The notes under the pieces: generated by a model
Seen by the model: the letters and a program-made list of their open reading frames with translations, nothing else
Told to the model about the DNA's origin: nothing
Databases searched by the model: none
Shown here: positions 18,191 to 28,185 of the stretch, in pieces
How the letters are laid out: each line of letters begins with the position of its first letter
Position numbering within the stretch: position 1 is the first letter of the stretch
Made by a program: the position numbers and the translations under genes
From: Flavobacteriaceae bacterium UBA3159
GTDB lineage: Bacteria > Bacteroidota > Bacteroidia > Flavobacteriales > Flavobacteriaceae
Assembly: GCA_002364535.1 (NCBI GenBank)
Contig: DEYL01000010.1
Span: forward strand, 30,674-94,673
DNA length: 64,000 bases
Reading direction: 5' to 3'

Positions 18191-19882
18191 TTATCGACCA
18201 AATCTGCGGATTCTCAAACGGTAAGTCAATCCTCCAATCAGAAATAAAATAATCAAGGGAATCAGCAGCAATGCAGTTTTTATCAAACCTGAGAAATGCC
18301 CTATTTTTTGGAAATCCAGCCGGGGAAGTTCAATAGTTTTGTTCTGGAGTTTAAGCAGTTTTTGATTGCCCATCAAATAGTGAATTGTTTGTTGTAGGAA
18401 TACTTTGTTAAAGTAAAAATTATTCGTCCATTTGTCGTATCCCAGTTCGAGTGGACTACCCTTATCCACTTGGTTTTCTGCAATGGATCCGCTGGAAAAA
18501 ACGATCATCTGACTGTTAGTTTTTGTTTTCATCTCATCGAGCTTTACAGGAGGGACTCTGTTGTCATATGCTGAAGTGAATTCTCCTTCCAGCAAAACTC
18601 CTAGGGTTTGTGATTTTTGATCGAACAAGGTGGGGTTTAGTTTTTCCGAGGCCTCTTTTAATGTAATACCCGCAGGGGTTTGTAGCGTTTGTGAAAAATC
18701 GGAACTGCCGATGAGTATGGTTTTATCCAATTGATTTTTTAGGGTATCGATCGTAGAGGGAAAAGGTACAAATACATTGCCAGCATTGCTTCCAAACAGT
18801 TCTTCTTGTTTGGGTTTTGCAAGGGGGTAATAGGGCCAGGGAAAGGGCAAATATTGAGCCTGACGATCTGCACTGCTAGCCAGTACCACCGGAGCACAAT
18901 AGAGATCTTTGATCAGATTTTTTTGCAATCTGAAACCATATTTAAAAAAGGCATTCTCCATATTGAGCGAACGTCCCACCGCCACTGCCATTCCTCCGGA
19001 ATTGAATAAACTGTCCCGATTGACGGCAACTGCATTGATTGCCCACCACTGTTTACCTCCCTGTATCAGGTATTGATCCAATAGGTATTTTTCAGTCTCA
19101 CTAAAGGACTCAGTAGGATTGGATATCAGCAATAGTTCAAAACGTTTTAGGTTTTGGAGGGTTTTTTTCGGATCCTTTTCAAAAGCTTTTAGATCGAAGG
19201 AAGCCAACTGATAATAGGGTTGTAGGCTGCGCATAAAATCTGCAATCTTTAAGGCCTCTGAGGTACCGTGAGAGGTCAATACCGCCAAACTTGGTTTTTG
19301 TTTTTGGTTGACCTTAAAGAAAGCATCGTAAAAGTGAAACTCCAGTTGGGTGATGGAGCGGTTGATTTTTTGTTGTTCGTCATCCCCCAGTACTTTTTCC
19401 AGTAAAGGGATTCTCAGGGTCTTGCTCCCGTCGTTTATCATGGCCCAAGGGAAAACAACCGTTTGACCTAGGGCTTGCTTTTGGTCGGCCACGATATATT
19501 CCGGGGGGAGTCCATACTGCGTCATTTCTCCGATCAGTGCTTCAGTGCTTGCTGCTCCCTCAAAAGGATCGATAAAACCTACTACCAAATGATCTGTATG
19601 TTCTTCCATTCCCCTGATTAATGTTGTAATTTCGCGTTGTAAACGGAGGTAGTCGGCGGGAAGTTTGCCCGTCAAAAAAATATCGATTTTTAGTGGTTTT
19701 TCCAGTTCACTTAAAAGGGTTTTGAAATTGTCGCTTAAGGTGTATCGTTGGTCTTGGGTCATATCCCAACGGTAATCAATGTCTTGGGCCAAGAGTATCA
19801 AAAACAGTGGAATGAGAAGGTTTTTAAACCAATGCGTTTTATTTTTCAAGCCTTGTGATTTTTGATTCTGTACAACAGCCAT
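18191..19882 (-). CDS. gldG: Gliding motility ABC transporter auxiliary protein GldG
   Basis: 563 aa. One N-terminal hydrophobic segment (LLIPLFLILLAQDI), a large periplasmic body that begins RWDMTQDQRYTLSDNFKTLL (typical of the GldG / ABC_transp_aux family), and one C-terminal membrane helix ending in RLRIRR. With GldF and the ATPase GldA it forms an ABC transporter needed for gliding in Flavobacterium johnsoniae; its substrate is unknown. The start overlaps gldF by 37 bp, indicating coupling. gldA is not in the window. Confidence 0.93.
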   Translation of the reverse strand: MAVVQNQKSQGLKNKTHWFKNLLIPLFLILLAQDIDYRWDMTQDQRYTLSDNFKTLLSELEKPLKIDIFLTGKLPADYLRLQREITTLIRGMEEHTDHLVVGFIDPFEGAASTEALIGEMTQYGLPPEYIVADQKQALGQTVVFPWAMINDGSKTLRIPLLEKVLGDDEQQKINRSITQLEFHFYDAFFKVNQKQKPSLAVLTSHGTSEALKIADFMRSLQPYYQLASFDLKAFEKDPKKTLQNLKRFELLLISNPTESFSETEKYLLDQYLIQGGKQWWAINAVAVNRDSLFNSGGMAVAVGRSLNMENAFFKYGFRLQKNLIKDLYCAPVVLASSADRQAQYLPFPWPYYPLAKPKQEELFGSNAGNVFVPFPSTIDTLKNQLDKTILIGSSDFSQTLQTPAGITLKEASEKLNPTLFDQKSQTLGVLLEGEFTSAYDNRVPPVKLDEMKTKTNSQMIVFSSGSIAENQVDKGSPLELGYDKWTNNFYFNKVFLQQTIHYLMGNQKLLKLQNKTIELPRLDFQKIGHFSGLIKTALLLIPLIILFLIGGLTYRLRIRRFGR

Positions 19883-20595
19883 TTGCTGACATATAGTACG
19901 ATATAGTTAAACCCAAGAAAGTAGACCCCATCTTTGAGGGTAATCACGCCTTGCTGGAGGTTGAGGTAATGCTCGAATATACCCACAGCATTGAAAAAGC
20001 GATAGAGTTCTTGCTGTTCCATAAGTTCTGCGATGCCTTTCCATACATAGAACTGAATAAAGCAAAGCAAGAGCGCTGTCATAAAAGCAGTGGCTTGATT
20101 TTTAGTGAGCAATGCCGATAAAATTCCAAGTGCAACAAAACTGGTTCCCACGCAAAACAATCCCCAATAGGCAGTGATGGTACTGCCCCAATCAATGCCA
20201 CTGTTCCCGACCTTAAGAGCGTCAATGGCAAAAAAATAGACTACCGTAGGCAATAAAGCCGTCAATAAAAGCATCAGGTTGGCGATGTATTTGGCCAGTA
20301 GGATTTGCCAAAGGCCCAGGGGTTTGGTCAACAACAATTCCAAGGTTCCCAAACGTTTTTCGTCCGAAAAGCTGCGCATACACAAAGCCGGAACGAGCAG
20401 TAAAAACAACCAAGGGGCAAGGACAAAGAAGGCATTAAGGTCAGCAAATCCAGCGTTCGGCAGATTGAAATCGGTGTCAAAAAACCACAGGAAAAGGGTG
20501 GATAACGTTAGGAAAAAGCCCAAACTCAGATAGCCCAAGGGGGTACTGAAATAAAGAAACCACTCTCTTTTGACCAATGCCCACATATTATTCAA
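19846..20595 (-). CDS. gldF: Gliding motility ABC transporter permease GldF
   Basis: 249 aa with about six transmembrane helices, ABC-2 type permease. The opening MNNMWALVKREWFLYFSTPLGYL and the MRSFSDEKRLGTLELLLTKP segment are characteristic of GldF-like permeases. It overlaps gldG by 37 bp and the upstream SAM hydrolase gene by 8 bp, making a tight three-gene operon. Confidence 0.93.
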   Translation of the reverse strand: MNNMWALVKREWFLYFSTPLGYLSLGFFLTLSTLFLWFFDTDFNLPNAGFADLNAFFVLAPWLFLLLVPALCMRSFSDEKRLGTLELLLTKPLGLWQILLAKYIANLMLLLTALLPTVVYFFAIDALKVGNSGIDWGSTITAYWGLFCVGTSFVALGILSALLTKNQATAFMTALLLCFIQFYVWKGIAELMEQQELYRFFNAVGIFEHYLNLQQGVITLKDGVYFLGFNYIVLYVSKWLLYRIKNHKA

Positions 20596-21418
20596 ATTTA
20601 ACGGTTATGGATTCTCTGTACTCCAAGTCAAAAAGCGATTGGGCACTGCCTACGGTTTGGGTGTTGCTTTTGTAAATGGCCAATTCGAGGTGATCTGCAT
20701 CGTTAAAAAGCGCGATTTTTTTACCGTCCTCATCCCTTTTTTCCTTGGGAATGGAAAAGTCGATGGCGTCGCTATAGGTTTCGTAAACTTTTCTGAATTT
20801 GACATTTCGGGCAAAAATGGTAAAGGGTCTGGATTTTCCCACTTCGTTGAATAATTTCCGGGTGATGTTGGTAATCACATTGCCATAATTATCTACATAG
20901 ATCACCGCACCCAAGATTTGATCCCCTTGTTGGTGGATGACGGGGCGTAATTCTTTGATTTCTTTGATCTGCTCTTTGGACTTGCCCACCACTTCTAATG
21001 TGCCCTTGCGAGAGATGTGTGCAGCGACCCAGACAAACACCTCCAATACAGGGTAGGAGGTCGGCATTTTGTCATGGATATTGATTGCTACCATTTTTTC
21101 GGATTTTAGATCTCCTTTAATCATAGCAAAAATACCATTGTCTGCCCCAATAAAATAATGTCCGTCAAAATACATGGCCAGGTGTTGGTTTTCCGGGTTT
21201 TTTTCGGATTCTACCCCAATGATATGAATACTGCCTTTGGGAAATGTTTTGTAAGCGTTTTTGAGTATGTAGGCTGCTTCGGTGGGGTTGTAAGGAGTGA
21301 TTTGGTGACTGATATCAACAATTTGAGGATTTTCTACCGTACTGAGAATGGCTCCTTTTACCGCTGCAACGGCGTAATCTTTATTTCCAAAATCTGTAAT
21401 TAAAGTTACTATCGGCAT
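20588..21418 (-). CDS. SAM hydrolase/adenosyltransferase family protein (DUF62)
   Basis: 276 aa. Opens MPIVTLITDFGNKDYAVAA, the signature of S-adenosyl-L-methionine hydroxide adenosyltransferases, with the conserved Asp in TDFG. Later it has NPTEAAYIL, GADNGIFA and VIYVDNYGNVITNI. Characterised members split SAM into adenosine and methionine using water; halogenase relatives use chloride or fluoride and carry an extra insertion that is not obvious here. It is the first gene of the operon with gldF and gldG, overlapping gldF by 8 bp. Confidence 0.9.
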   Translation of the reverse strand: MPIVTLITDFGNKDYAVAAVKGAILSTVENPQIVDISHQITPYNPTEAAYILKNAYKTFPKGSIHIIGVESEKNPENQHLAMYFDGHYFIGADNGIFAMIKGDLKSEKMVAINIHDKMPTSYPVLEVFVWVAAHISRKGTLEVVGKSKEQIKEIKELRPVIHQQGDQILGAVIYVDNYGNVITNITRKLFNEVGKSRPFTIFARNVKFRKVYETYSDAIDFSIPKEKRDEDGKKIALFNDADHLELAIYKSNTQTVGSAQSLFDLEYRESITVKFE

Positions 21419-21499
21419 AGAAGTTTAGTGGATAAAATTATTTAAATTTGAAAATAGACATACCATAAGCAAAAATAATTTTTTTTAATTGACTATTCT

Positions 21500-22453
21500 T
21501 TGAACGAAATAAAAATTGAACTTTCTGAGGTCAATCCTCAGGAATTTTTCGGGCAGCAAAACATCAACATTGAAAAATTAAGGTACTATTTTCCAAAGCT
21601 AAAGATAGTTGCCAGAGGCAGCACTCTTAAAGCTTTTGGTGAAGAGGTTATACTGGAGGAGTTCGAAAAACGCGCTGATATGTTGATTACCCACTTTGGT
21701 AAATACAACCATCTTAATGAGGAGACCATCGAGCGGATTATTACTGCCAGCAATCCCATCGACTTTAATCCCGCTTCGGACAAAGACAATTTTATCCTTC
21801 ACGGTGTGGGCGGAAACATCATCAAAACGCAGAGTTACAATCAACAGCGTTTGTTGGAAACCTCCAAAAAAAACGATATGATCTTTGCCATTGGCCCGGC
21901 GGGAACCGGTAAAACCTATACTGGAGTAGCCCTTGCCGTAAAAGCACTCAAAGACAAGCAAGTAAAAAGGATTATACTGACCCGTCCCGCGGTAGAGGCA
22001 GGGGAGAACTTGGGTTTTCTTCCTGGGGATTTAAAAGAAAAATTAGACCCCTATATGCAACCGCTCTACGATGCTCTAAGGGACATGATCCCACAGGAAA
22101 AACTCAACAGCCATATAGAAAACGGCACAATCCAAATTGCGCCCTTGGCATTTATGCGGGGCCGGACTTTGGACAATGCCTTTGTGATTTTGGATGAAGC
22201 CCAAAATACCACCCACGCCCAAATGAAAATGTTTTTGACCCGTATGGGGCGCAATGCCAAGTTTATGGTTACGGGCGACCCCGGACAGATCGATTTGCCC
22301 CGCAGGGTGATCTCCGGTCTTAAAGAAGCCCTTTTAATCCTTAAAGAAACCCAAGGTATCGGCATCATTAACTTGGACGAAAAAGACGTAATCCGCCATT
22401 CCTTGGTCAAAAAAGTCATCGACGCCTATAAACGAATCGAACATCATAATTAA
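21500..22453 (+). CDS. PhoH family ATPase
   Basis: 317 aa starting at a TTG ([18 protein letters not shown]); no ATG start is available upstream in frame, and this N-terminus matches family members. An N-terminal KH-like region is followed by the PhoH P-loop GPAGTGKTY (about residue 133), Walker [11 protein letters not shown], and GDPGQIDLP. PhoH and YbeZ proteins are RNA-associated NTPases that work with the YbeY endonuclease. The stop codon shares one base with the purC start (TAATG), so purC is translationally coupled. Confidence 0.92.
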   Translation: MNEIKIELSEVNPQEFFGQQNINIEKLRYYFPKLKIVARGSTLKAFGEEVILEEFEKRADMLITHFGKYNHLNEETIERIITASNPIDFNPASDKDNFILHGVGGNIIKTQSYNQQRLLETSKKNDMIFAIGPAGTGKTYTGVALAVKALKDKQVKRIILTRPAVEAGENLGFLPGDLKEKLDPYMQPLYDALRDMIPQEKLNSHIENGTIQIAPLAFMRGRTLDNAFVILDEAQNTTHAQMKMFLTRMGRNAKFMVTGDPGQIDLPRRVISGLKEALLILKETQGIGIINLDEKDVIRHSLVKKVIDAYKRIEHHN

Positions 22454-23409
22454 TGTCATTCATCAATACACTCACTCATTACGATTTTTATTTTCCCGGA
22501 CAGTTGTCCCACTACAACGGTAAAGTCAGGGAGGTTTACGAGCTAGAGAACGATTTACTGGTCATGGTGGCTTCCGACCGTCTGTCCGCATTTGATGTGG
22601 TTATGCCCAAAGGGATTCCTTACAAAGGGCAAATCCTCAACCAGATCGCCGCCAAGATGATGAATGCTACCAAAGACATAGTACCCAACTGGCTGACTGC
22701 TACCCCCGATCCCAATGTGGCCATTGGCCAACGCTGCGTCCCTTTAAAGGTTGAAATGGTCATCCGTGGCTATCTCTCCGGTCATGCCGCAAGGAAATAC
22801 AAAGCCGGAAAAAGAAGCCTCTGTGGGGTGGATATGCCCGACGGTATGACCGAAAACGACGCTTTTCCCACCCCCATCATCACCCCTTCCACCAAAGCTG
22901 AAGAGGGCCATGATGAAGACATTTCCCGCGAAGGCATTATCGAACAGGGGATTGTTAGCGAAGCCGACTACCTTCAATTGGAAAAGTACACCCGGGTTCT
23001 TTTTCAAAAGGGAACCGAGATCGCCCGAAAACAGAATTTGATTTTGGTGGATACCAAATACGAATTCGGTAAAAACACTAAAGGCGAAATCGTTTTGATC
23101 GATGAGATCCATACTCCGGATTCTTCCCGTTATTTTTATGCCGATGGCTATAACCAAAGCCAAGCCGAGGGAACCTCACAAAAACAATTGTCAAAAGAAT
23201 TTGTCCGACAGTGGCTGATCTCCAATGGCTTTCAAGGCCTTCAGGGGCAGGAAGTTCCTTTTATGTCTGACCAATACATTAATTCTATCTCCGAACGCTA
23301 TATTGAGTTGTATGAAAACATTACCGGAGAAAGTTTTGTTAAGGCAGATACCTCCCATATTGCTCAACGTATTCAGGAGAATGTGATGAGCTATCTAAAA
23401 GGATTGTAG
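22453..23409 (+). CDS. purC: Phosphoribosylaminoimidazole-succinocarboxamide synthase
   Basis: 318 aa. Joins CAIR and aspartate with ATP to give SAICAR in purine synthesis. Seen: [11 protein letters not shown] near the start, [38 protein letters not shown] (both characteristic), and LVDTKYEFG. It is the longer form, like the yeast ADE1-type enzyme, rather than the ~240-aa E. coli type. It starts inside the phoH stop codon (TAATG). Confidence 0.95.
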   Translation: MSFINTLTHYDFYFPGQLSHYNGKVREVYELENDLLVMVASDRLSAFDVVMPKGIPYKGQILNQIAAKMMNATKDIVPNWLTATPDPNVAIGQRCVPLKVEMVIRGYLSGHAARKYKAGKRSLCGVDMPDGMTENDAFPTPIITPSTKAEEGHDEDISREGIIEQGIVSEADYLQLEKYTRVLFQKGTEIARKQNLILVDTKYEFGKNTKGEIVLIDEIHTPDSSRYFYADGYNQSQAEGTSQKQLSKEFVRQWLISNGFQGLQGQEVPFMSDQYINSISERYIELYENITGESFVKADTSHIAQRIQENVMSYLKGL

Positions 23410-23499
23410 TTCCTTTTATGATTGATCACTGAAAATACTACTTGGATGTCTTAGATCATTACAATTGAACCATTATTGATTGTATGAATTATCACGAGA

Positions 23500-24414
23500 T
23501 CAATCAGGTGTATCTTCAACACTTTTCAAAGCCATTTTTAGGGCTTTTAGAGGAACTTGTATTGGGATCTCTTGGACATCTCTTTGGTTAAACCAAGTCA
23601 TTTGCCGTTTGGCATAGCGGCGGGTATTTTTTTGGATTTCATCGATGGCCTCTTTATGGGAATATTTTCCGTCAAAATGGTCAAACAATTCTCGGTAGCC
23701 TAAGGTTTGTAATGCCGGTAGGTTTTTGTGGGAGTAAAGACTTTGGGCCTCTTTTTCCAGTCCGGCCTTGACCATCTGTTCCACCCGGCGGTTGATCCGA
23801 TCATAGAGCTGTTCACGGGGCAACTTTAACAGTAGTGTTTGGGAGGTAAAATGACGTTTTTTGGGAGATTGTCCCAAAAAGGAGGAATAAGGCTTTTTGC
23901 TGGTTTCGCATACTTCCAAAGCTCGTATAAGTCGACGGGGATTGTTTAGGTCTACTGTTTTGTAGTATTGTCTGTCTTTTTCTTTGAGTTGTTTTTGGAG
24001 GCCTTCCAAACCCTCTTTTTGGTGAATTAATTTTACTTTGACGGCAGCATTGGGATCAATTTCGGGAAATTTATCCAGCCCTTCTATAAGTGCTTTGGCA
24101 TAAAGGCCTGAGCCTCCCACCATGACCACATGATGGTGCTTATGAAACAGCCGTTCCAAGAGTTCCAAACCCTCCTTCTCAAAAGCGCCTGCATCAAAGG
24201 GTTGGTGGATGCTTTTGTTTTGGATAAAGTGATGTGGTATGTTAGCTCTTTCCTCCTCAGAGGGAACTACAGTACCTATACTCATTTCTCGGTAACACTG
24301 CCTTGCATCACACGAGATGATCTCCGTATTTAGTGCTTTCGCCAAGGCGATGCTCAAGGCAGTTTTCCCCACAGCTGTTGGTCCGGCGATATAGAGAAGT
24401 CGTTTACTCGACAT
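23500..24414 (-). CDS. miaA: tRNA dimethylallyltransferase
   Basis: 304 aa from the chosen start. Adds a dimethylallyl group to A37 of tRNAs reading UNN codons. P-loop GPTAVGKTALS (starting about residue 9), SCDARQCYREM substrate motif (D and Q/R residues), VGGSGLYAKAL, and NPRRLIRALEV are all present. An upstream in-frame ATG at 24456 would add 14 residues unlike the family; the ATG at 24414 gives MSSKRLLYIAGPT, so it is preferred. The start overlaps the end of the ion-channel gene by 11 bp. Confidence 0.94.
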   Translation of the reverse strand: MSSKRLLYIAGPTAVGKTALSIALAKALNTEIISCDARQCYREMSIGTVVPSEEERANIPHHFIQNKSIHQPFDAGAFEKEGLELLERLFHKHHHVVMVGGSGLYAKALIEGLDKFPEIDPNAAVKVKLIHQKEGLEGLQKQLKEKDRQYYKTVDLNNPRRLIRALEVCETSKKPYSSFLGQSPKKRHFTSQTLLLKLPREQLYDRINRRVEQMVKAGLEKEAQSLYSHKNLPALQTLGYRELFDHFDGKYSHKEAIDEIQKNTRRYAKRQMTWFNQRDVQEIPIQVPLKALKMALKSVEDTPD

Positions 24415-25225
24415 CGTTGAGTACTTCACCGCATTGATGGCAATATTTGGCTTCATCTTTGTGTTGGTTAGTCATGCAGTTGGGGCAGGCTTGTGTGTTG
24501 CGGTCTATGTCAAATGCCTGAGATGTAAATTCGGCCGAGACGATACCTGTAGGTACGGCGATAATGCCATACCCCAATACCATGATGACGGACGCGATGA
24601 ATTGCCCCAAAGGACTGGAGGGGGCAATGTCGCCATAACCAACTGTGGTTAGGGTAACGATACACCAATAGACGCTCCGGGGGATGCTGGTAAAACCACT
24701 CTCATCGTCTTCAATCATATACATGATGGTGCCAAAAATGATACATAAGATAACCACGCTAAACATAAAGACCAATATTTTGGTTTTGCTGCGGGCAAGG
24801 GCTTTGACCAGGGAGTTTGATTCTCCTACAAAGTGGGTAAGTTTGAGAATTCTAAAAACCCTGAGCAGGCGAAGGGCTCTGAGGGCAAGCATGGACTGGG
24901 TACCCACAAAAAACAGAGAGATGTATTTGGGTACGGTAGAGACAAAATCGATGATACCGTAGGTACTGAAAATGTATTTGGAAGGCTTATTGATGGATAT
25001 GATCCGCAATACATACTCTACTGTAAAGGTGATGGTAATAATCCACTCGGCAATATTGAGTTGGTCATGGTATTTTTGACCGATCTGATCAACACTTTCC
25101 AAGGCAACCAATACCACACTGGAGAGAATAAAGATAAGCAAGATTACATCAAATACTTTGCCGGCACGGGTATCGGCCTCAAAGATGATCTCATGCAGTC
25201 GGTGTTTGAAATTTTTATAACTCAA
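24404..25225 (-). CDS. Voltage-gated potassium channel family ion transporter
   Basis: 273 aa. Six transmembrane segments, an arginine-rich S4 (LRALRLLRVFRILKL), and a pore with the potassium filter TLTTVGYGD. The end is a small zinc ribbon (CPNC ... CHQC) after the last helix, presumably cytoplasmic. It would conduct K+ across the inner membrane, possibly gated by voltage. It sits between an exonuclease/GIY-YIG gene (10 bp upstream) and miaA (11 bp overlap) on the same strand. Confidence 0.92.
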   Translation of the reverse strand: MSYKNFKHRLHEIIFEADTRAGKVFDVILLIFILSSVVLVALESVDQIGQKYHDQLNIAEWIITITFTVEYVLRIISINKPSKYIFSTYGIIDFVSTVPKYISLFFVGTQSMLALRALRLLRVFRILKLTHFVGESNSLVKALARSKTKILVFMFSVVILCIIFGTIMYMIEDDESGFTSIPRSVYWCIVTLTTVGYGDIAPSSPLGQFIASVIMVLGYGIIAVPTGIVSAEFTSQAFDIDRNTQACPNCMTNQHKDEAKYCHQCGEVLNDVE

Positions 25226-25235
25226 TGGTTTAGCT

Positions 25236-26618
25236 TTAATGAGAACTGACCTTACTTGCTCCCAAAGGTATTAATTTTCTGAATTTATTTTTTTTGATGT
25301 GAGCCAAGATCAGGGCGCGACAATCCGAATTGTCGTCCATGGCGATCATGCGCTTAAGGATCTTTTCCTTATTGTTGATTTGGTGATTCAACTCATAAAA
25401 ACCATATCCTTTAAAGCACTGGTTTTCTATATATATATAGCTATACTCTCCATCTTTTCTTCCATTTTCTATCATCAAGAAATGATCGTGAGGATAGTTG
25501 TTTTTATCCCGAAGTTGGTGGAGTCTTTTGTTATAATTTTGTGGGTCTTCTTCCTCTAGACAAGCGCCTTTGCATTGATTGTCTATGAAGGCATAACAAG
25601 CCTCGTCACTATCCTTAAGAGAGGAATATTTATAACAGAGTTGGTGGGATTCCATCCACTGCGTCATTATGTGTTTGGCGACCCGGCCGTTTTTAAAGAC
25701 CGTGAGGTAGTCCCTCCTTTTGCGCACTTGTTCTAAGATGAGTTGGTGGTAAGGTGTTTTATTGTCAATACGGATTCCCATTGGGTAGAGGAGGTAGCGT
25801 CCATCTTTATTAATTCGAGGTTGGTTTTTTTTGATTTCGTGTTGCTCTTTGAGCAGGGCAATAAGTTCACTGCCGGTGGTTTCAAAATTGACTTTATGGA
25901 GTTTTTTTTGAATTTTCTTCGATTTGCGATCCTTACCTGTCAGGTGAGTTCTTACTCTTTTTTGAATGTTTTTGCTTTTTCCGATATAGAGGACATCTCC
26001 CACGGTATTATGTAAGTAATAAACCCCCGTAGCAGTCGGCAACTCCTCTATTATTGACAGGTACTTGGAGGGGGCTTGGTGGGTGTGTAGCGCTTTGATC
26101 TGGGATTTGAGTATCTGTTTGCTGCTGTCTTTTTCGAGCAGGAGTTCAAAGAGCTTTACAGTTGCCAATGCGTCTCCTTGTGCGCGATGACGGTCACTGA
26201 TGGGAATGCCCAGGGAGCGAACGAGCTTGCCCAGTTTGTAGGAGTCCATCTCAGGCAGTAGCGCTTGGGATATGGAAACGGTACAGAGGGAGTTTCTCTC
26301 GAACTTAAAGCCCAAACGTTTGAATTCGGTTCTGAGGATGCGGTAGTCAAATTCGGCGTTGTGGGCCACAATAAGGCAATTTTCGGTGATCTCTATGATC
26401 CGTTTGGCCACTTCAAAAAAGCGAGGAGCACTGCGCAGCATCTTGCCGTTGATACCGGTAAGCTTTTCAACAAAAGGCTGTATGGCCCTTTCGGGGTTTA
26501 CCAAACTGATGAATTGGTCGGTTACTTGAAGTCCATCGTGTTGGTAAATGGCAATTTCGGTAATGCCTTCTTCATTGTACTTCCCTCCGGTGGTTTCAAT
26601 ATCTAAAATAGCGTACAT
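25236..26618 (-). CDS. DnaQ-like exonuclease fused to a GIY-YIG (UvrC N-terminal-like) nuclease domain
   Basis: 460 aa. Residues about 1-165 form a DEDDh 3'-5' exonuclease: motif I LDIETTGG, motif II HNAEFDYRIL, and motif III HRAQGDALAT. Residues about 195-275 are a GIY-YIG domain (ATGVYYLHNTVGDVLYIGKSKNIQKR), as in UvrC and Cho. The C-terminal ~180 residues are less clear and carry a few Cys (IDNQCKGACLEEED). Similar fusions are known in several bacteria and suggest a role in repair-type nicking plus trimming. It lies 2 bp after yggS. Confidence 0.9.
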   Translation of the reverse strand: MYAILDIETTGGKYNEEGITEIAIYQHDGLQVTDQFISLVNPERAIQPFVEKLTGINGKMLRSAPRFFEVAKRIIEITENCLIVAHNAEFDYRILRTEFKRLGFKFERNSLCTVSISQALLPEMDSYKLGKLVRSLGIPISDRHRAQGDALATVKLFELLLEKDSSKQILKSQIKALHTHQAPSKYLSIIEELPTATGVYYLHNTVGDVLYIGKSKNIQKRVRTHLTGKDRKSKKIQKKLHKVNFETTGSELIALLKEQHEIKKNQPRINKDGRYLLYPMGIRIDNKTPYHQLILEQVRKRRDYLTVFKNGRVAKHIMTQWMESHQLCYKYSSLKDSDEACYAFIDNQCKGACLEEEDPQNYNKRLHQLRDKNNYPHDHFLMIENGRKDGEYSYIYIENQCFKGYGFYELNHQINNKEKILKRMIAMDDNSDCRALILAHIKKNKFRKLIPLGASKVSSH

Positions 26619-26620
26619 GA

Positions 26621-27271
26621 TCAGCTGTTTCTGGGTCCAAAAATTTTACTGCCCACACGGATCATATTACTGCCCTTTTGGAAGGCAATGTGGTAGTCCC
26701 CACTCATACCCATCGACAGGATTTCCAGTGGAATGTTTTGTTTTATCAATTGATCGTATAAGTTTTTGAGACCTTCGAATTCTTTGGCAATCTGGTTTTG
26801 ATTTTCGGTGAATGTAGCCATTCCCATCAGACCTTTGATTTGGATATGGGGGAGATCTTTGGCCCTTTCAATCGCTTGCTGACATTCGTCGACCGACAGA
26901 CCAAACTTACTTTCCTCCTCGGCGATGTGGATTTGAAGCAGACAATCAATAATACGGTTGTTTTTTTGGGCCTGTTTATTTATCTCTTTTAATAGTTTAA
27001 GGCTGTCTATACCATGGATCAATCTGACATAGGATGCCATATACTTGACCTTATTTGATTGGACATGCCCGATCATATGCCATTGGATGTCTTTAGGAAG
27101 TTCCTCATGCTTGCGGGTCATGTCTTGGATCTTGTTTTCCCCAAAAATCCTTTGACCGGCATGGTAGGCCTGCATGATCTCCTCATTAGATTTGGTTTTT
27201 GAAACAGCAACCAGTTGGACGTAGTCCGGGATGTCTTTTATCAGGGTAGTGATGTTTTTCGAAATGCTCAT
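26621..27271 (-). CDS. YggS family PLP homeostasis protein
   Basis: 216 aa, alanine-racemase-like barrel without the second domain. The PLP lysine is K25 in LVAVSKTKS, and FGENKIQ and MGMSGDYHIAF (phosphate-binding end) are typical. It binds PLP and buffers its level; no catalysis is known. It is the first gene of the run yggS, exonuclease, ion channel, miaA. Its -7 element ends 4 nt before the ATG, so the mRNA is likely leaderless or nearly so. Confidence 0.94.
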   Translation of the reverse strand: MSISKNITTLIKDIPDYVQLVAVSKTKSNEEIMQAYHAGQRIFGENKIQDMTRKHEELPKDIQWHMIGHVQSNKVKYMASYVRLIHGIDSLKLLKEINKQAQKNNRIIDCLLQIHIAEEESKFGLSVDECQQAIERAKDLPHIQIKGLMGMATFTENQNQIAKEFEGLKNLYDQLIKQNIPLEILSMGMSGDYHIAFQKGSNMIRVGSKIFGPRNS

Positions 27272-27275
27272 GGGG

Positions 27276-27283
27276 CAAAGATA
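27276..27283 (-). promoter_or_regulatory. -7 element for the yggS operon
   Basis: TATCTTTG on the minus strand, ending 4 nt before the yggS ATG. Transcription would start on or beside the A of the start codon. Confidence 0.5.
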
Positions 27284-27497
27284 TTGAAAAGTAAAAGCAT
27301 GAATACCTGCTAAGGCTTTGGATTTTTATGTTTTTACAAGCAGGATTATTGTGTTTTTACATATTGAACAGTCAAAATAAAACTCGCTACACACCCTTGC
27401 TTCAGTTTTGTTGAAGTATGAGTATTTGAATTCAAAAAATTAAAGTATCAAATACATGAATTGAACCAACCAAATATTTGTAGAAAAAATCACCGTT

Positions 27498-28185
27498 GAA
27501 AATTATTTTGACAGTCATTACACCCATCGGAGCAATTGTTTGCGAGTAGCAGTTTTGGGTGCAATGACAGTATTATTTTAGTGTCAATTTTTTCCATAGG
27601 AGTGGTGGCTTTACGTATTAGTCGGGAGTCTTTTATTTTAGATATTGTAGCCCAGTTGGTGGCCGGTGCCATGTCAACGGCTGCTAGCGTATACGTTTCA
27701 GTAACTCCCTAAAAAGACATCGAAGCGGCATGTTTTGAAATGGAAAAACAAGAGTTGGAGGAAATGCCTGAATAGAAAATCCAAATACTGGCTCAGATCT
27801 ATAAAAAAGAGAATTGAAAAAAACGGCACTTCTGATAGCTCAGGAATTGACCGCTGACGATGCTTTGGGCGCTCATATACGTGACGAACTGGGGGGATTA
27901 ATTAGATCAGTGAAGCCTAGCTGACTCAGGCTGCTTTTGCCTCTTGAGCTGCCTTTATTTTTGGAGTACCGATGCCTCTTTTAGTGTTACTATTATTTCC
28001 TTTTGCAGGTTTGGCGCATTGGTTTTATGGATTGAACACTTTTTTTCTTAAAAGCTTGGGAATCGTTGCTGCCAAAAATAGAGGGATAAAAAGTTTGGAA
28101 ATCTAAGGTCATAATTACCGTTTGAGGAAGTATCACCATGGGTTTATCGGCGGGAGTAGGATATCTTTTAGGATTGAATTTATAA
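27498..28185 (+). pseudogene. Decayed VIT1/CCC1 family iron/manganese transporter
   Basis: Joining three frames gives an almost complete family member. HYTHRS...LRVAVLGA is followed, after a one-base loss near 27563, by NDSIILVS...SIGVVALRISRE and LVAGAMSTAASVYVSV. A TAA (27710) replaces the usual Ser-Gln region. Then come KDIEAACFEMEKQELEEMPE, TAG (27773), QILAQIYKK, TGA (27815), ALLIAQELTADDALGAHIRD, more stops and a shift, and finally TMGLSAGVGYLLGLNL. At least four stops and two frameshifts make it nonfunctional. Intact members load Fe2+ or Mn2+ across a membrane. Confidence 0.85.
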
